Below, in pieces: positions 8,897 to 17,318 of a stretch of 64,000 bases of DNA. Position 1 is the stretch's first letter; the number at the start of each line of letters is the position of its first letter. The position numbers and the translations under genes were made by a program. Source of the DNA: Nitratireductor aquimarinus (GTDB lineage Bacteria; Pseudomonadota; Alphaproteobacteria; Rhizobiales; Rhizobiaceae). The stretch spans positions 682,001 to 746,000 of the forward strand of contig NZ_JAFKDE010000002.1 in NCBI RefSeq assembly GCF_017255295.1, written 5' to 3'. Below the pieces are notes generated by a model that saw only the letters and a list, made by a program, of their open reading frames with translations, was not told the DNA's origin and did no database searches.

Positions 8897-10338
8897 GCGA
8901 TGCCTCCTCCAGTCTCGTCGAGACGCTGGGCAAGCAGCGGCTGGCAACGCACGGCGGCCACTTCGCCGGAGATGTCGGGCGAAACCGCCTTGAGCGTCTT
9001 GACCGGGCGCTCTTCGGCAGCCGGATAGATGGTGGTGCCGACAATGGCCTTCTTGCCGTCATTGATGCGCTGCTCGCGGCGCTCGCGCATGTCGAGCACG
9101 CGCTCCTGAATGTGTCCGTTCATCAGGCTGCGCAGCACGCCGCCCTCGCTCTCGATGCGGCGGAACTCGTCCCACGCCTTTTCGCAGAGCGCGGCGGTGA
9201 GCGTTTCCATGCCGCCGGCACCGGCCGCCGGGTCGATGATCAGATCCAGATGGCTTTCGCCGGAGAGAATGAGCTGCGTGTTGCGGGCAAGCCGCCGCGC
9301 ATCGGGATCGGGAAGACCGTGGACTATGGTGTGTGGCAGGACGGACAGCGTGTCCGCGCCGCCAACAGCCGCCGCAAAGGCGGCGATCGTGGTGCGCAGC
9401 GTGTTCGTCTCCGGGTCCTTCGCCGTCATCATCCGATAGGAGGTCTCTGCGTGGATCGTCGCAAGAGACGGCTCGATGGAGCAGGTCTCCTGAACACGCG
9501 CCCACAGGCGGCGCAGGGCCCTGATCTTGGCAATCGACAGGAACTGATCCTGATCGACGCAGAGCGAGAAGCCGATATGCGGCGCGGCATAGACAAGCGG
9601 CTGGCGGGCCTGCTCGAACATGCGCAGATGCGAGACTGCGGAGGCAAGCATGATGCCAAGCTCCTGCGCCTCGGAAGCGCCGGCATTGTGGAACACGCGG
9701 CCATCGCCCTCGAGCAGGATGCCGGGCAGATCCATCGCGAAGAAGCCCGCAAAGGACTGCGGCATGGAGGCTTCAAGCGCCTCGATGGACATGCGCAGCT
9801 TGCCGGTGCCGGCAAAGGTGGCCGCCGGAGAAATGCCGAAGGAAAGCGTCATGGCGGCCGGGTTGATGCGGCGCTCGGTGAAAAGCTGGGTCAGCCAGTC
9901 GACAATGGCGCGGCTGCTCGGATTGGCGTCCATGCGCAGATGCATGCCCTGCAGGTCGATGCCGTCGAGCGCCTTCGCAACCGCCTCGGGCGTTGCGGGC
10001 ATGCCGAAGCCGAATGCATTGGGAGCGCCTGCAAAGACAAGCGCGAGGCCGGTTGCACCCTGTGCGATGTCTTCCTTCGCCTGAAGATTGGCGCGCACGG
10101 GATCCGGGTCGTCCATGCGCTGAACATGCGCCCAGCCGGATTTTCCACGGCCGCGCGCCAGAGGCTTGGCGTCCTGCATGCGCTCGTAAAGTGCGCGCAT
10201 GGAGATATTGTCATCCGTCTGCCAGGAGAGAGCTTCCGGACCTGCTTCCCCCTTCAGGGATTCGACCACCAGGTCGCGCCAGCGCTCCTGATCGATCTGG
10301 GGGAACTTCACTTTTTTTAGGATCGCGCGATCCATCAT
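8893..10338 (-). CDS. Methylmalonyl-CoA mutase, small subunit (lacks cobalamin domain)
   Basis: A 481-residue homologue of the mutase barrel (MutA type), recognisable by [35 protein letters not shown] and [11 protein letters not shown]. It ends after the barrel and has no DGHDRG cobalamin-binding domain, so it is shorter than the 600-plus residue MutA of other bacteria and should act as the non-catalytic partner of the downstream large subunit. First gene of the operon, translationally coupled to it. ATG 10338 is used; a second in-frame ATG lies 3 bases inside. Confidence 0.9.
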   Translation of the reverse strand: MMDRAILKKVKFPQIDQERWRDLVVESLKGEAGPEALSWQTDDNISMRALYERMQDAKPLARGRGKSGWAHVQRMDDPDPVRANLQAKEDIAQGATGLALVFAGAPNAFGFGMPATPEAVAKALDGIDLQGMHLRMDANPSSRAIVDWLTQLFTERRINPAAMTLSFGISPAATFAGTGKLRMSIEALEASMPQSFAGFFAMDLPGILLEGDGRVFHNAGASEAQELGIMLASAVSHLRMFEQARQPLVYAAPHIGFSLCVDQDQFLSIAKIRALRRLWARVQETCSIEPSLATIHAETSYRMMTAKDPETNTLRTTIAAFAAAVGGADTLSVLPHTIVHGLPDPDARRLARNTQLILSGESHLDLIIDPAAGAGGMETLTAALCEKAWDEFRRIESEGGVLRSLMNGHIQERVLDMRERREQRINDGKKAIVGTTIYPAAEERPVKTLKAVSPDISGEVAAVRCQPLLAQRLDETGGGIA

Positions 10339-10593
10339 GCCTCCCGATTCGCCGATGGCCGAGGCCGGATCCGCCGCTTTGCGCGTTTCCAGCCCAAGGC
10401 AACCACCCTTTACTGAGCCCGGAGTTTAGGACGCCACAGATCACGCCGCAATGCACAATAGGCCAAATAGCCCCGAGCGTTGCATGAAAGCCTCGCTTTC
10501 AGCGCGCGTGCACAACGCCGTTGAGTGTTTCTGCGGGGCTGACTATACCGGAGAACATTGCGCAGCAACGGGTTGATCGAGCGAGGCTATTTC

Positions 10594-12165
10594 ATGACGG
10601 CAGACGACACGATTTTTCTGGGGGCCAGTCGGCATCCGGACGACAGCTACCAGCAGGCCGAGCGTCTTCTGCTGAAATACGCCAACAGGCACGGGCTCGT
10701 CACCGGCGCAACCGGCACCGGCAAGACGGTGACGCTGCAGATCCTCGCTGAAGGGTTTTCGAATGCGGGCGTGCCCGTGTTCTGCGCGGATGTGAAGGGC
10801 GACCTTTCCGGCATTGCCATGATGGGCGAGGAGAAGGGCTTCCTCACCAAACGCGCCGACGCGATCAAGCTCGACCCGTATGAGTTTCAGGAATTCCCGG
10901 TCATTTTCTGGGATCTCTTCGGCAAGAAGGGCCACCCGATCCGCACCACCATCTCGGAGATGGGGCCGCTTCTTCTGTCGCGGCTGATGAACCTCTCGGA
11001 CGCGCAGGAAGGTGTTTTGAACATTGCCTTCCGCATTGCCGATGAGGAAGGGCTGCTGCTGCTCGACATGAAGGACCTGCAGGCGCTTCTGGTGCATGTG
11101 GCGGACCGCGCCGACGAGATCGGCACACGCTACGGCAATGTGTCGAAGCAGTCTGTCGGCGCGATCCAGCGCACGCTTCTGGTGCTGGAGCAGCAGGGGG
11201 CGAACTACTTCTTCGGCGAACCGGCGCTCGAGATCGGCGACATCATGCGCACCACGCGCGACGGCCGCGGCGCGATCAACGTGCTGGCCGCCGACAAGCT
11301 GATGATGAACCCGCGTCTTTACGCGACCTTCCTGCTCTGGCTGCTTTCGGAACTGTTCGAGGAACTGCCGGAAGTGGGGGACCCGGACCGGCCGCGCCTC
11401 GTCTTCTTCTTCGATGAAGCGCATCTCCTGTTCGATGACGCGCCGAAGGTTCTGGTCGAGCGTGTCGAGCAGGTGGTGCGGCTGATCCGCTCCAAGGGTG
11501 TTGGCGTCTATTTTGTCACGCAGAACCCGCTCGATGTTCCCGAGACGGTTCTGAGCCAGCTCGGCAACCGCGTGCAGCACGCCCTGCGCGCCTATACGCC
11601 ACGCGAGCAGAAGGCCGTGAAGACGGCGGCTGACACGTTTCGGCCCAATCCCGAATTCGACTGTTTCGAAGCGATCACGCAGCTTGGCGTCGGTGAGGCG
11701 CTGGTTTCGACGCTGGAATCCAAGGGCGTTCCCTCCATCGTGCAGCGGACGCTGATCCGCCCGCCGGCATCGCGGCTCGGGCCGATCACGGATGCAGAAC
11801 GCGACAAGCTTATGAAGGCGAGCCCGGTGTTCGGTCAGTACGACGAGAGCATCGACCGCGAATCCGCCTTCGAGATGCTGCAAAAGAAAGCCGAAGAGAA
11901 GGCGAAGGCCGAGGCAAGCGCGCAGGAGGCCGAAGAGGCCGGTGACGGGGAAGGGCGCACGCGCTGGTCGCTGCCCGATTTCGGCGATGGCGCGAAAACC
12001 ACCACCACGACGCGGCGCAAGACGACGACCACGCCGCGCCGGCGCACGTCCAACCGGCAGTCGGTCACGGAAGCCGCCATCAAATCGGTGGTCCGCTCCG
12101 TCGGCACCTCGCTTGGAAGGGCGCTGGTGCGGGGCATTCTCGGGAGTTTAAAAAAGGGGCGCTAG
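10594..12165 (+). CDS. HerA-like/DUF853 ATPase (YjgR family)
   Basis: A 523-residue FtsK/HerA-superfamily ATPase. Walker A is [12 protein letters not shown] near residue 42 and Walker B is [14 protein letters not shown]. The tail (about residues 430-523) is Ala/Glu-rich, then Thr/Arg-rich, and probably disordered. Length and motifs match the DUF853/YjgR family, which is widespread but of unproven role; DNA translocation is inferred from family. ATG 10594 ([17 protein letters not shown]) is the family start; the upstream in-frame start at 10558 adds 12 residues without support. A strong terminator overlaps its stop codon. Confidence 0.88.
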   Translation: MTADDTIFLGASRHPDDSYQQAERLLLKYANRHGLVTGATGTGKTVTLQILAEGFSNAGVPVFCADVKGDLSGIAMMGEEKGFLTKRADAIKLDPYEFQEFPVIFWDLFGKKGHPIRTTISEMGPLLLSRLMNLSDAQEGVLNIAFRIADEEGLLLLDMKDLQALLVHVADRADEIGTRYGNVSKQSVGAIQRTLLVLEQQGANYFFGEPALEIGDIMRTTRDGRGAINVLAADKLMMNPRLYATFLLWLLSELFEELPEVGDPDRPRLVFFFDEAHLLFDDAPKVLVERVEQVVRLIRSKGVGVYFVTQNPLDVPETVLSQLGNRVQHALRAYTPREQKAVKTAADTFRPNPEFDCFEAITQLGVGEALVSTLESKGVPSIVQRTLIRPPASRLGPITDAERDKLMKASPVFGQYDESIDRESAFEMLQKKAEEKAKAEASAQEAEEAGDGEGRTRWSLPDFGDGAKTTTTTRRKTTTTPRRRTSNRQSVTEAAIKSVVRSVGTSLGRALVRGILGSLKKGR

Positions 12166-12178
12166 AGCGCCCCTTTCT
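12153..12178 (+). terminator. Rho-independent terminator of the HerA-like gene
   Basis: A perfect 10-bp stem, AAAGGGGCGC / GCGCCCCTTT, with a TAGA loop that contains the stop codon of the upstream gene, followed by a short T-rich tail. The A-run ahead of the stem makes it usable in both directions, so it may also stop transcripts arriving from the convergent L,D-transpeptidase gene. Confidence 0.8.
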
Positions 12179-12205
12179 CATTCAAGTCCTGACGGGACCA
12201 TCGCG

Positions 12206-12952
12206 TCAAACGGTGCGCAGGCCCGAGGTGACGAGGATCGGCGCACCATCTGGAACGCGCGTGTAAAGGTCGATCACGTCCTGGTTGAGCATGCGCACGC
12301 AGCCCGAGGAAACCGACTTGCCGATGGTCCACCACTCAGGCGAACCGTGAACGCGGTAGAGCGTGTCCTTGCCATCTTCGAAGATGTAGAGCGCGCGGGC
12401 GCCGAGCGGGTTGGAAACGCCGGGCTGCATGCCGCCGACCCACTTGTCGTTGGCCTTGTCGTACTCGGAACGATATTTTTCGAGCTCCGGGCGACGGTCG
12501 ATCATCTCTGCCGGCGGGAACCAGCGGGGCCACTGCTGCTTGTATTTGATCTCGGCGCGACCGGCCCACTCGAAACCGGCGCGGCCAAGGCCGACGCCAT
12601 AGCGCAGGGCGCGGCCATTCTCGAGCACGAGGTAGAGGAAGTGGTTGGCGGTGTCGACGACGATGGTGCCGGGACGCTCGCCGGTCGGATCGGCAACTTC
12701 CTGACGGTAGTAGCGCGGGTTGATCTTCTCGATCGGAACAGCGGGAATGTCGTAGCCGGCATCAACGACGGCCGAGTACATGGAATTGTACTGGACGGGG
12801 CCGGGCTTGGGCGCGGGACGCGAGACAATCGCGGGCTTTTCGCTCTGGTCGCTGACGCAGGCGGACAGGCCGACCGATGCGGCGCCAATTGCGCTCAGGG
12901 ACAGAAAACGACGCCGGGTGAGTGATCGTACGGCAGTGGGGGAATTGGACAT
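12206..12952 (-). CDS. L,D-transpeptidase (YkuD domain), Tat-type lipoprotein
   Basis: A 248-residue cell-wall enzyme expected to form 3-3 peptidoglycan cross-links or attach proteins to the wall. The N-terminus has RRRFLSLSAIG followed by GLSAC, combining a twin-arginine motif with a lipobox, so it is probably an exported lipoprotein. The YkuD domain spans about residues 100-245 and includes YRVHGS and the catalytic SSGCVRM, with Cys at about 218. ATG 12952 is chosen since the signal begins 15 residues later; an upstream in-frame start at 13024 is unsupported. It converges on the HerA-like gene. Confidence 0.9.
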   Translation of the reverse strand: MSNSPTAVRSLTRRRFLSLSAIGAASVGLSACVSDQSEKPAIVSRPAPKPGPVQYNSMYSAVVDAGYDIPAVPIEKINPRYYRQEVADPTGERPGTIVVDTANHFLYLVLENGRALRYGVGLGRAGFEWAGRAEIKYKQQWPRWFPPAEMIDRRPELEKYRSEYDKANDKWVGGMQPGVSNPLGARALYIFEDGKDTLYRVHGSPEWWTIGKSVSSGCVRMLNQDVIDLYTRVPDGAPILVTSGLRTV

Positions 12953-13201
12953 GGTTCTTTCGTGTACTCGCGTTTCGTCAGGACTGATGACCCCGAAAGC
13001 CTGAATGCCGGCCCTCCGGATCACATGCGGGATTTAAATCCCTTGTTCCCGCCCTAGGGTGAGAGAAGTTATCGGAACATGCTTGATAGACCGAGTAACT
13101 TTGACTTGAAGGTGAAAAATCACGCATTCGGCGCAGTTCCTGGTCGAGTGTGTTATAGATGCATCATAGCACGCGCCCGGAATGTGCGGAATCTTCTTAA
13201 G

Positions 13202-13858
13202 TTACGTCAGTAATCCGTCGAGGGACGGTAGAATCAGGTCAGGCGGAAACTCTTCATATTCGTCCGGCTGGTCCGTTCGGTTGAGCCAGACCGTGCGGAA
13301 TCCGAAATGCTGCGCGCCCGCAACGTCCCAGCGATTCGATGACTGGAACGACACGTTCTGCGGATAGATGCGCCAGGCATTGGTGACCATTTCATAGACG
13401 CTCTGATCGGTCTTGAAGCGGCGGACCGTTTCCACCGAGAAAACCTCATCCAGAACCGTGTCGAGGGCGGAGGAGCGGATTGCCGATTCCAGCATTGCGG
13501 GCGACCCGTTGGACAGGACCGCCAGCCGCGCGCCGCCGGCCTTCAGCGCTTTGAGTACCGCGGGAACTTCTTCATAACAGTCGAGCTGCCAGTAGGCGTC
13601 GAGCAGATCCTGCCGCAGGCGGCGATCAACCGAGGGAATTCTTGCGAAGGCGAAATCGAGCGCCCGCTCCGTCATGGTCCAGAAGTCGGTGTATTCGCCC
13701 ATCAGGGTGAAGACCCAGGAATATTCGAGCTGCTTGGCGCGCCACAGTTCCGAAAAACGCTGTCCTTCCGGCCCGATTTCGCCGGCATGGCGACGCACCG
13801 CCGCATGCACGTCGAACAGGGTGCCATAGGCATCGAACACATAGGCCGCGTGGCGCAT
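13202..13858 (-). CDS. Haloacid dehalogenase, type II (HAD superfamily)
   Basis: A 218-residue HAD hydrolase. Motif I is YVFDAYGTLFD, with the nucleophile Asp. Motif II is LSNGSP, the Lys lies in RRFKTDQSVYE, and SSNRWDVAGAQHFGFRTVW is the type II (S)-2-haloacid dehalogenase signature near the C-terminus. The expected reaction is hydrolytic removal of halide from 2-haloalkanoates, though many family members act on other small acids. Two adjacent ATGs lie at 13861 and 13858; AAAGGAG sits only two bases from the first, so the second is preferred. Confidence 0.85.
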   Translation of the reverse strand: MRHAAYVFDAYGTLFDVHAAVRRHAGEIGPEGQRFSELWRAKQLEYSWVFTLMGEYTDFWTMTERALDFAFARIPSVDRRLRQDLLDAYWQLDCYEEVPAVLKALKAGGARLAVLSNGSPAMLESAIRSSALDTVLDEVFSVETVRRFKTDQSVYEMVTNAWRIYPQNVSFQSSNRWDVAGAQHFGFRTVWLNRTDQPDEYEEFPPDLILPSLDGLLT

Positions 13859-14054
13859 CATTACTCCTTTACGCACTGCGTACTTGACCGCACGGGCTGG
13901 AGACGGTCAAGAAGCGTGGTCTGGCCTCATCGAAAGGCGCATGGCGGCGATTGACGGGACCGGACAAAGTCATTTCCATAATTGGCACCGAGAATTTAAG
14001 AATTTCGCATCTTTGCAGAGATTCTTGCGTGATCATCAGGAAGGAAGGCGCAGT

Positions 14055-14933
14055 ATGACCGTAGTGACCGAAGTCCAATCGACGACCTGGACCTATGTTG
14101 ATGGCGATTGGTATGAGGGCAACGTACCCCTCATCGGTCCGCGCAGCCACGCCATGTGGCTCGGCTCGACCGTGTTCGACGGTGCGCGCTGGTTCGAGAA
14201 TGTTGCGCCGGACCTTGATCTGCATGCGGCACGCGTCAACGCTTCCGCCGCCAATCTCGGCCTCACGCCGAAGGTTTCGGCTGACGAAATCATAGGGCTG
14301 GCGAATGACGGTCTGAAGAAGTTCGACGGCAAGACGGCTGTCTATATCCGCCCGATGTACTGGGGCGAGCACGGCGGCTATATGGGCGTGCCGGCGGACC
14401 CGGATTCCAGCCGTTTCTGCCTGTGCCTCTATGAAGCGCCGATGCTGGAGCCGACCGGCTTTTCCGTTGGCGTTTCGCCGTTCCGCCGGCCGACCTTCGA
14501 AACCGCGCCGACCAATGCCAAGGCGGGGTGCCTCTACCCGAACAACGCCCGCGCCATCATGGAAGCGCGCAGCCGCGGCTTTGACAATGCGCTGGTGCTC
14601 GACATGCTGGGCAATGTGGCCGAGACCGGCAGCTCCAACATCTTCATGGTCAAGGATGGCGTGGTCTACACGCCTGCGCCGAACGGCACGTTCCTGACCG
14701 GCATCACCCGCACCCGCGTGATCGGCCTTCTGCGCGATGCAGGCATGGAAGTCGTTGAAAAGACGCTTTCGGTGAAGGACTTCCTTGAAGCGGACGAGGT
14801 GTTCTCCTCCGGCAACCACTCCAAGGTCGTTCCGGTGAGCCGGGTCGAAGATCAGAATTATCAGGCTGGTCCTGTGGCCAAAAAGGCCCGTGACCTCTAT
14901 TGGGAGTGGGCCCATTCGGGCGTGCCCGCCTGA
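14055..14933 (+). CDS. ilvE: Branched-chain amino acid aminotransferase (class IV)
   Basis: A 292-residue PLP enzyme of fold type IV, making or degrading Leu, Ile and Val by transamination. The PLP Lys is in TAPTNAKAG (about Lys156), with LGNVAETGSSNIF binding the cofactor and TGITRTRVIGLL downstream. ATG 14055 follows AAGGAAGG at good spacing; an in-frame extension to 13884 has no supporting homology. It stands alone, with no other ilv gene nearby. A D-amino acid aminotransferase is less likely given the overall match. Confidence 0.85.
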   Translation: MTVVTEVQSTTWTYVDGDWYEGNVPLIGPRSHAMWLGSTVFDGARWFENVAPDLDLHAARVNASAANLGLTPKVSADEIIGLANDGLKKFDGKTAVYIRPMYWGEHGGYMGVPADPDSSRFCLCLYEAPMLEPTGFSVGVSPFRRPTFETAPTNAKAGCLYPNNARAIMEARSRGFDNALVLDMLGNVAETGSSNIFMVKDGVVYTPAPNGTFLTGITRTRVIGLLRDAGMEVVEKTLSVKDFLEADEVFSSGNHSKVVPVSRVEDQNYQAGPVAKKARDLYWEWAHSGVPA

Positions 14934-15035
14934 TCATTCGGGAACAATCGGACGCGATGGGTATTGTCTCTCTCAAGGGAGAGCACCATCTGCGTCCTGC
15001 AGAATTCAACCACCTGTACGAGGGAGTTTACCACC

Positions 15036-15635
15036 ATGGCTTTTGAACTGCCGGATCTGCCTTACGATTATGAGGCACTGCAGCCCTTCATGTCGAAGGA
15101 AACGCTGGAGTACCACCACGACAAGCACCACAAGGCTTATGTCGACAATGGCAACAAGCTGGCTGCAGAAGCAGGCATGGACGGCCTGTCGCTCGAGGAA
15201 GTGGTCAAGCAGTCCTTCGGCAAGAATGCCGGCCTGTTCAACAATGCGGCCCAGCATTACAACCACGTTCACTTCTGGAAGTGGATGAAGAAAGACGGCG
15301 GCGGCACCAGCCTTCCCGGCGCGCTCGCCAAGGCCATCGACAGCGATCTGGGCGGCTACGACAAGTTCCGCGCCGACTTCATCAATGCCGGTGCAACGCA
15401 GTTCGGTTCGGGCTGGGCATGGCTCGCTGTCAAGAACGGCAAGCTTGAGATCATGAAGACCCCGAATGGCGAGAACCCGCTGGTTCACGACGCAGCGCCG
15501 ATCCTCGGCGTCGATGTGTGGGAGCACTCCTATTACATCGATTACCGCAACGCGCGTCCGAAGTATCTCGAGGCGTTCGTCGACAGCCTGATCAACTGGG
15601 ACTACGTGCTGGAGCTTTACGAGCAGGCTTCGTAA
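15036..15635 (+). CDS. sodB: Superoxide dismutase, Fe/Mn type
   Basis: A 199-residue enzyme that dismutates superoxide in the cytoplasm. Metal ligands are visible in EYHHDKHHKAYVDN, HYNHVHFW and the C-terminal DVWEHSYYIDYRN. The NNAAQHYNH segment, with a Gln before the second His ligand, favours the iron form, but cambialistic or manganese use cannot be excluded. ATG 15036 opens MAFELPDLPYDYEAL, the normal SodB start, behind GAGGGAG. A terminator follows about 50 bases after the stop. Confidence 0.95.
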   Translation: MAFELPDLPYDYEALQPFMSKETLEYHHDKHHKAYVDNGNKLAAEAGMDGLSLEEVVKQSFGKNAGLFNNAAQHYNHVHFWKWMKKDGGGTSLPGALAKAIDSDLGGYDKFRADFINAGATQFGSGWAWLAVKNGKLEIMKTPNGENPLVHDAAPILGVDVWEHSYYIDYRNARPKYLEAFVDSLINWDYVLELYEQAS

Positions 15636-15683
15636 TTCCGCTTGTGGATTTCACAATAAGTACGGCTTCTGGCTGTATTCGAG

Positions 15684-15710
15684 AGGCCCGGCCCAGCGCC
15701 GGGCCTTTTT
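15684..15710 (+). terminator. Rho-independent terminator of sodB
   Basis: A 9-bp perfect stem AGGCCCGGC / GCCGGGCCT with a 5-base loop, running directly into a five-T tract. Confidence 0.85.
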
Positions 15711-15813
15711 GATTCGACCGACCTTCACGAAAGCGTGAAGGCGTTCCCCGGAATAATTCCCGGCCAATCGCGTTGGTCCGGGTATTGTTCGAACAAATTA
15801 CCGGAGGGTTTCC

Positions 15814-16263
15814 ATGAAGAAGATTGCACTTGCCGTTTCAGCGCTTTGCCTGTCGGTTTCCGGCGTTGCCGCGGCCGATGATCCGATTGCCGTGCGCAAG
15901 TCGATCATGCAGGCAACGGCCGCTTCCGCCGGCCTTGCCGGCGCGATGATGAAGGAAGAGCTGGCCTATAATCCCGCAATCGCAAAGGCTGCGATCCTGA
16001 CGCTGAACGCAGGCGCAAAGTCGTATGGCGCATTCTTTCCCGAGGGTTCGGGCGAGGGCGACACCACCGCTGCACCGGCGATCTGGGAAGATGCAGCCGG
16101 CTTCCAGGCCGCGCTCGACAAATACATGACCGACACGGCGGCTGCCTTAGACGCGGCAGGCAAGGACGGACCGGCGGATCTCGCTTCTTTCCAGGCGGCA
16201 ATCGGCCCGGTGTTCAGCAATTGCAAAAGCTGCCACGAGAAGTTCCGCGTTCAGAACAACTAG
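15814..16263 (+). CDS. Cytochrome c' (class II c-type cytochrome)
   Basis: A 149-residue periplasmic haem protein with a Sec signal (MKKIALAVSALCLSVSGVAA, cleaved after AAA or so). The single haem site CKSCH lies close to the C-terminus within SNCKSCHEKFR, the layout of class II cytochrome c', and the rest is helical. Family members bind NO and may protect against nitrosative stress; electron transfer is the alternative. It needs the Ccm system encoded at 58.6-62.8 kb. A palindromic repeat follows its stop, then a second cytochrome gene. Confidence 0.9.
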   Translation: MKKIALAVSALCLSVSGVAAADDPIAVRKSIMQATAASAGLAGAMMKEELAYNPAIAKAAILTLNAGAKSYGAFFPEGSGEGDTTAAPAIWEDAAGFQAALDKYMTDTAAALDAAGKDGPADLASFQAAIGPVFSNCKSCHEKFRVQNN

Positions 16264-16355
16264 AGCCTTTCCGCTTTTTGTTGAAACGCGAAAACGCTCT
16301 AATTCATTGTCTTACGCAATTCCGGACCGAAAAGCCGTATCGGGCTTTCGGTTCG
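16261..16355. repeat. Intergenic palindromic repeat, copy A
   Basis: Begins at the cytochrome c' stop and contains TTTCCGCTTTTTGTTGAAAC, then GCAATTCCGGAC followed by a hairpin CCGAAAAGCC / GGGCTTTCGG. The same blocks recur at 34506-34610 and around 48570-48617, so this is a dispersed element of the genome. Its hairpins could terminate or stabilise the upstream transcript. Confidence 0.6.
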
Positions 16356-16385
16356 ATTTTTCAGCTCAGGACGATCGGGATTGTC

Positions 16386-17318
16386 ATGAAGAAGAAATTG
16401 CTGACCACTGCCCTCATTGTCATCGCGGGCGGTGGAGCGGCGTTCTGGCTGTTGAGCGCTCCGACCTCACTGGAGGCCGGGGCGCTTGGCGCGCTGGAAG
16501 CGCCGAGTGCGGAGCGTGGCGAGCAGGTCTTCTGGGCCGGTGGCTGCGCCTCATGCCATGCGCGCCCCGGAGCTGACGGCGATGCGCGGCTGGAACTCGC
16601 CGGCGGTGTCGAGTTGAAATCCGATTTCGGAACCTTCGTCGCACCGAACATTTCGCCACATATGCAGGACGGCATCGGCGGCTGGAGCGACATGGCGTTC
16701 GCCAATGCGATGCTGCACGGGGTTTCGCCCGAGGGCGAGCATTACTACCCGGCGTTTCCCTATCCATCCTATGCGCGGATGGAGCCGCAGGATGTGAGCG
16801 ACCTATTCGCTTTCATCAAGACGCTTCCCGAAGTGGAGGGCGATGCGGGCGAGCATCAGCTTTCGTTCCCCTTCACAATGCGTCGCGGCATCGGGCTATG
16901 GAAACTGGCCTATATGCATGACGAGCCGGTGGTTGCGCTGGGAGCCGATGCTTCTGATGCGGAACGGCGCGGGCAGTATCTCGTGGAGGGTGCGGGCCAT
17001 TGCGGCGAGTGCCACACGCCGCGCAATATTGCCGGCGGACAGCTCTACGATCAGTGGCTTGCGGGTGCGGTTTCGGCGGAAGGCGAGGGCATCGTGCCGA
17101 ACATCACCACGGGTGATGGCGGGATTGGCTCCTGGTCGGCCGGCGACATCGCCTATTATCTGGAAAGCGGCTTTACGCCGGAGTTCGATTCGGTTGGCGG
17201 AGCCATGGTCTCCGTGCAGAAGAACATGGCCCGGCTTTCCAAGGAAGACCGCGACGCGATCGCGGCCTATCTTCTTGCCGTTCAGCCGAAGCCTAACGGT
17301 TATCCATCTTCCCGGTGA
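16386..17318 (+). CDS. Diheme c-type cytochrome
   Basis: A 310-residue membrane-anchored or exported cytochrome. One hydrophobic N-terminal segment (KKKLLTTALIVIAGGGAAFW) precedes two cytochrome c domains with haem sites CASCH (about residue 57) and CGECH (about residue 220). The likely axial Met residues follow in each domain. The arrangement resembles the cytochrome subunits of periplasmic dehydrogenases, but no dehydrogenase is adjacent, so its donor is unknown. ATG 16386 is chosen because the anchor starts there. Its 3' end overlaps the convergent oligopeptidase gene by 26 bp. Confidence 0.85.
   Translation: MKKKLLTTALIVIAGGGAAFWLLSAPTSLEAGALGALEAPSAERGEQVFWAGGCASCHARPGADGDARLELAGGVELKSDFGTFVAPNISPHMQDGIGGWSDMAFANAMLHGVSPEGEHYYPAFPYPSYARMEPQDVSDLFAFIKTLPEVEGDAGEHQLSFPFTMRRGIGLWKLAYMHDEPVVALGADASDAERRGQYLVEGAGHCGECHTPRNIAGGQLYDQWLAGAVSAEGEGIVPNITTGDGGIGSWSAGDIAYYLESGFTPEFDSVGGAMVSVQKNMARLSKEDRDAIAAYLLAVQPKPNGYPSSR

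Noticed and set aside
13025-13201. AT-richer block between the L,D-transpeptidase and dehalogenase genes as an RNA gene
   Set aside because: No conserved structure or terminator seen; most likely promoter DNA.
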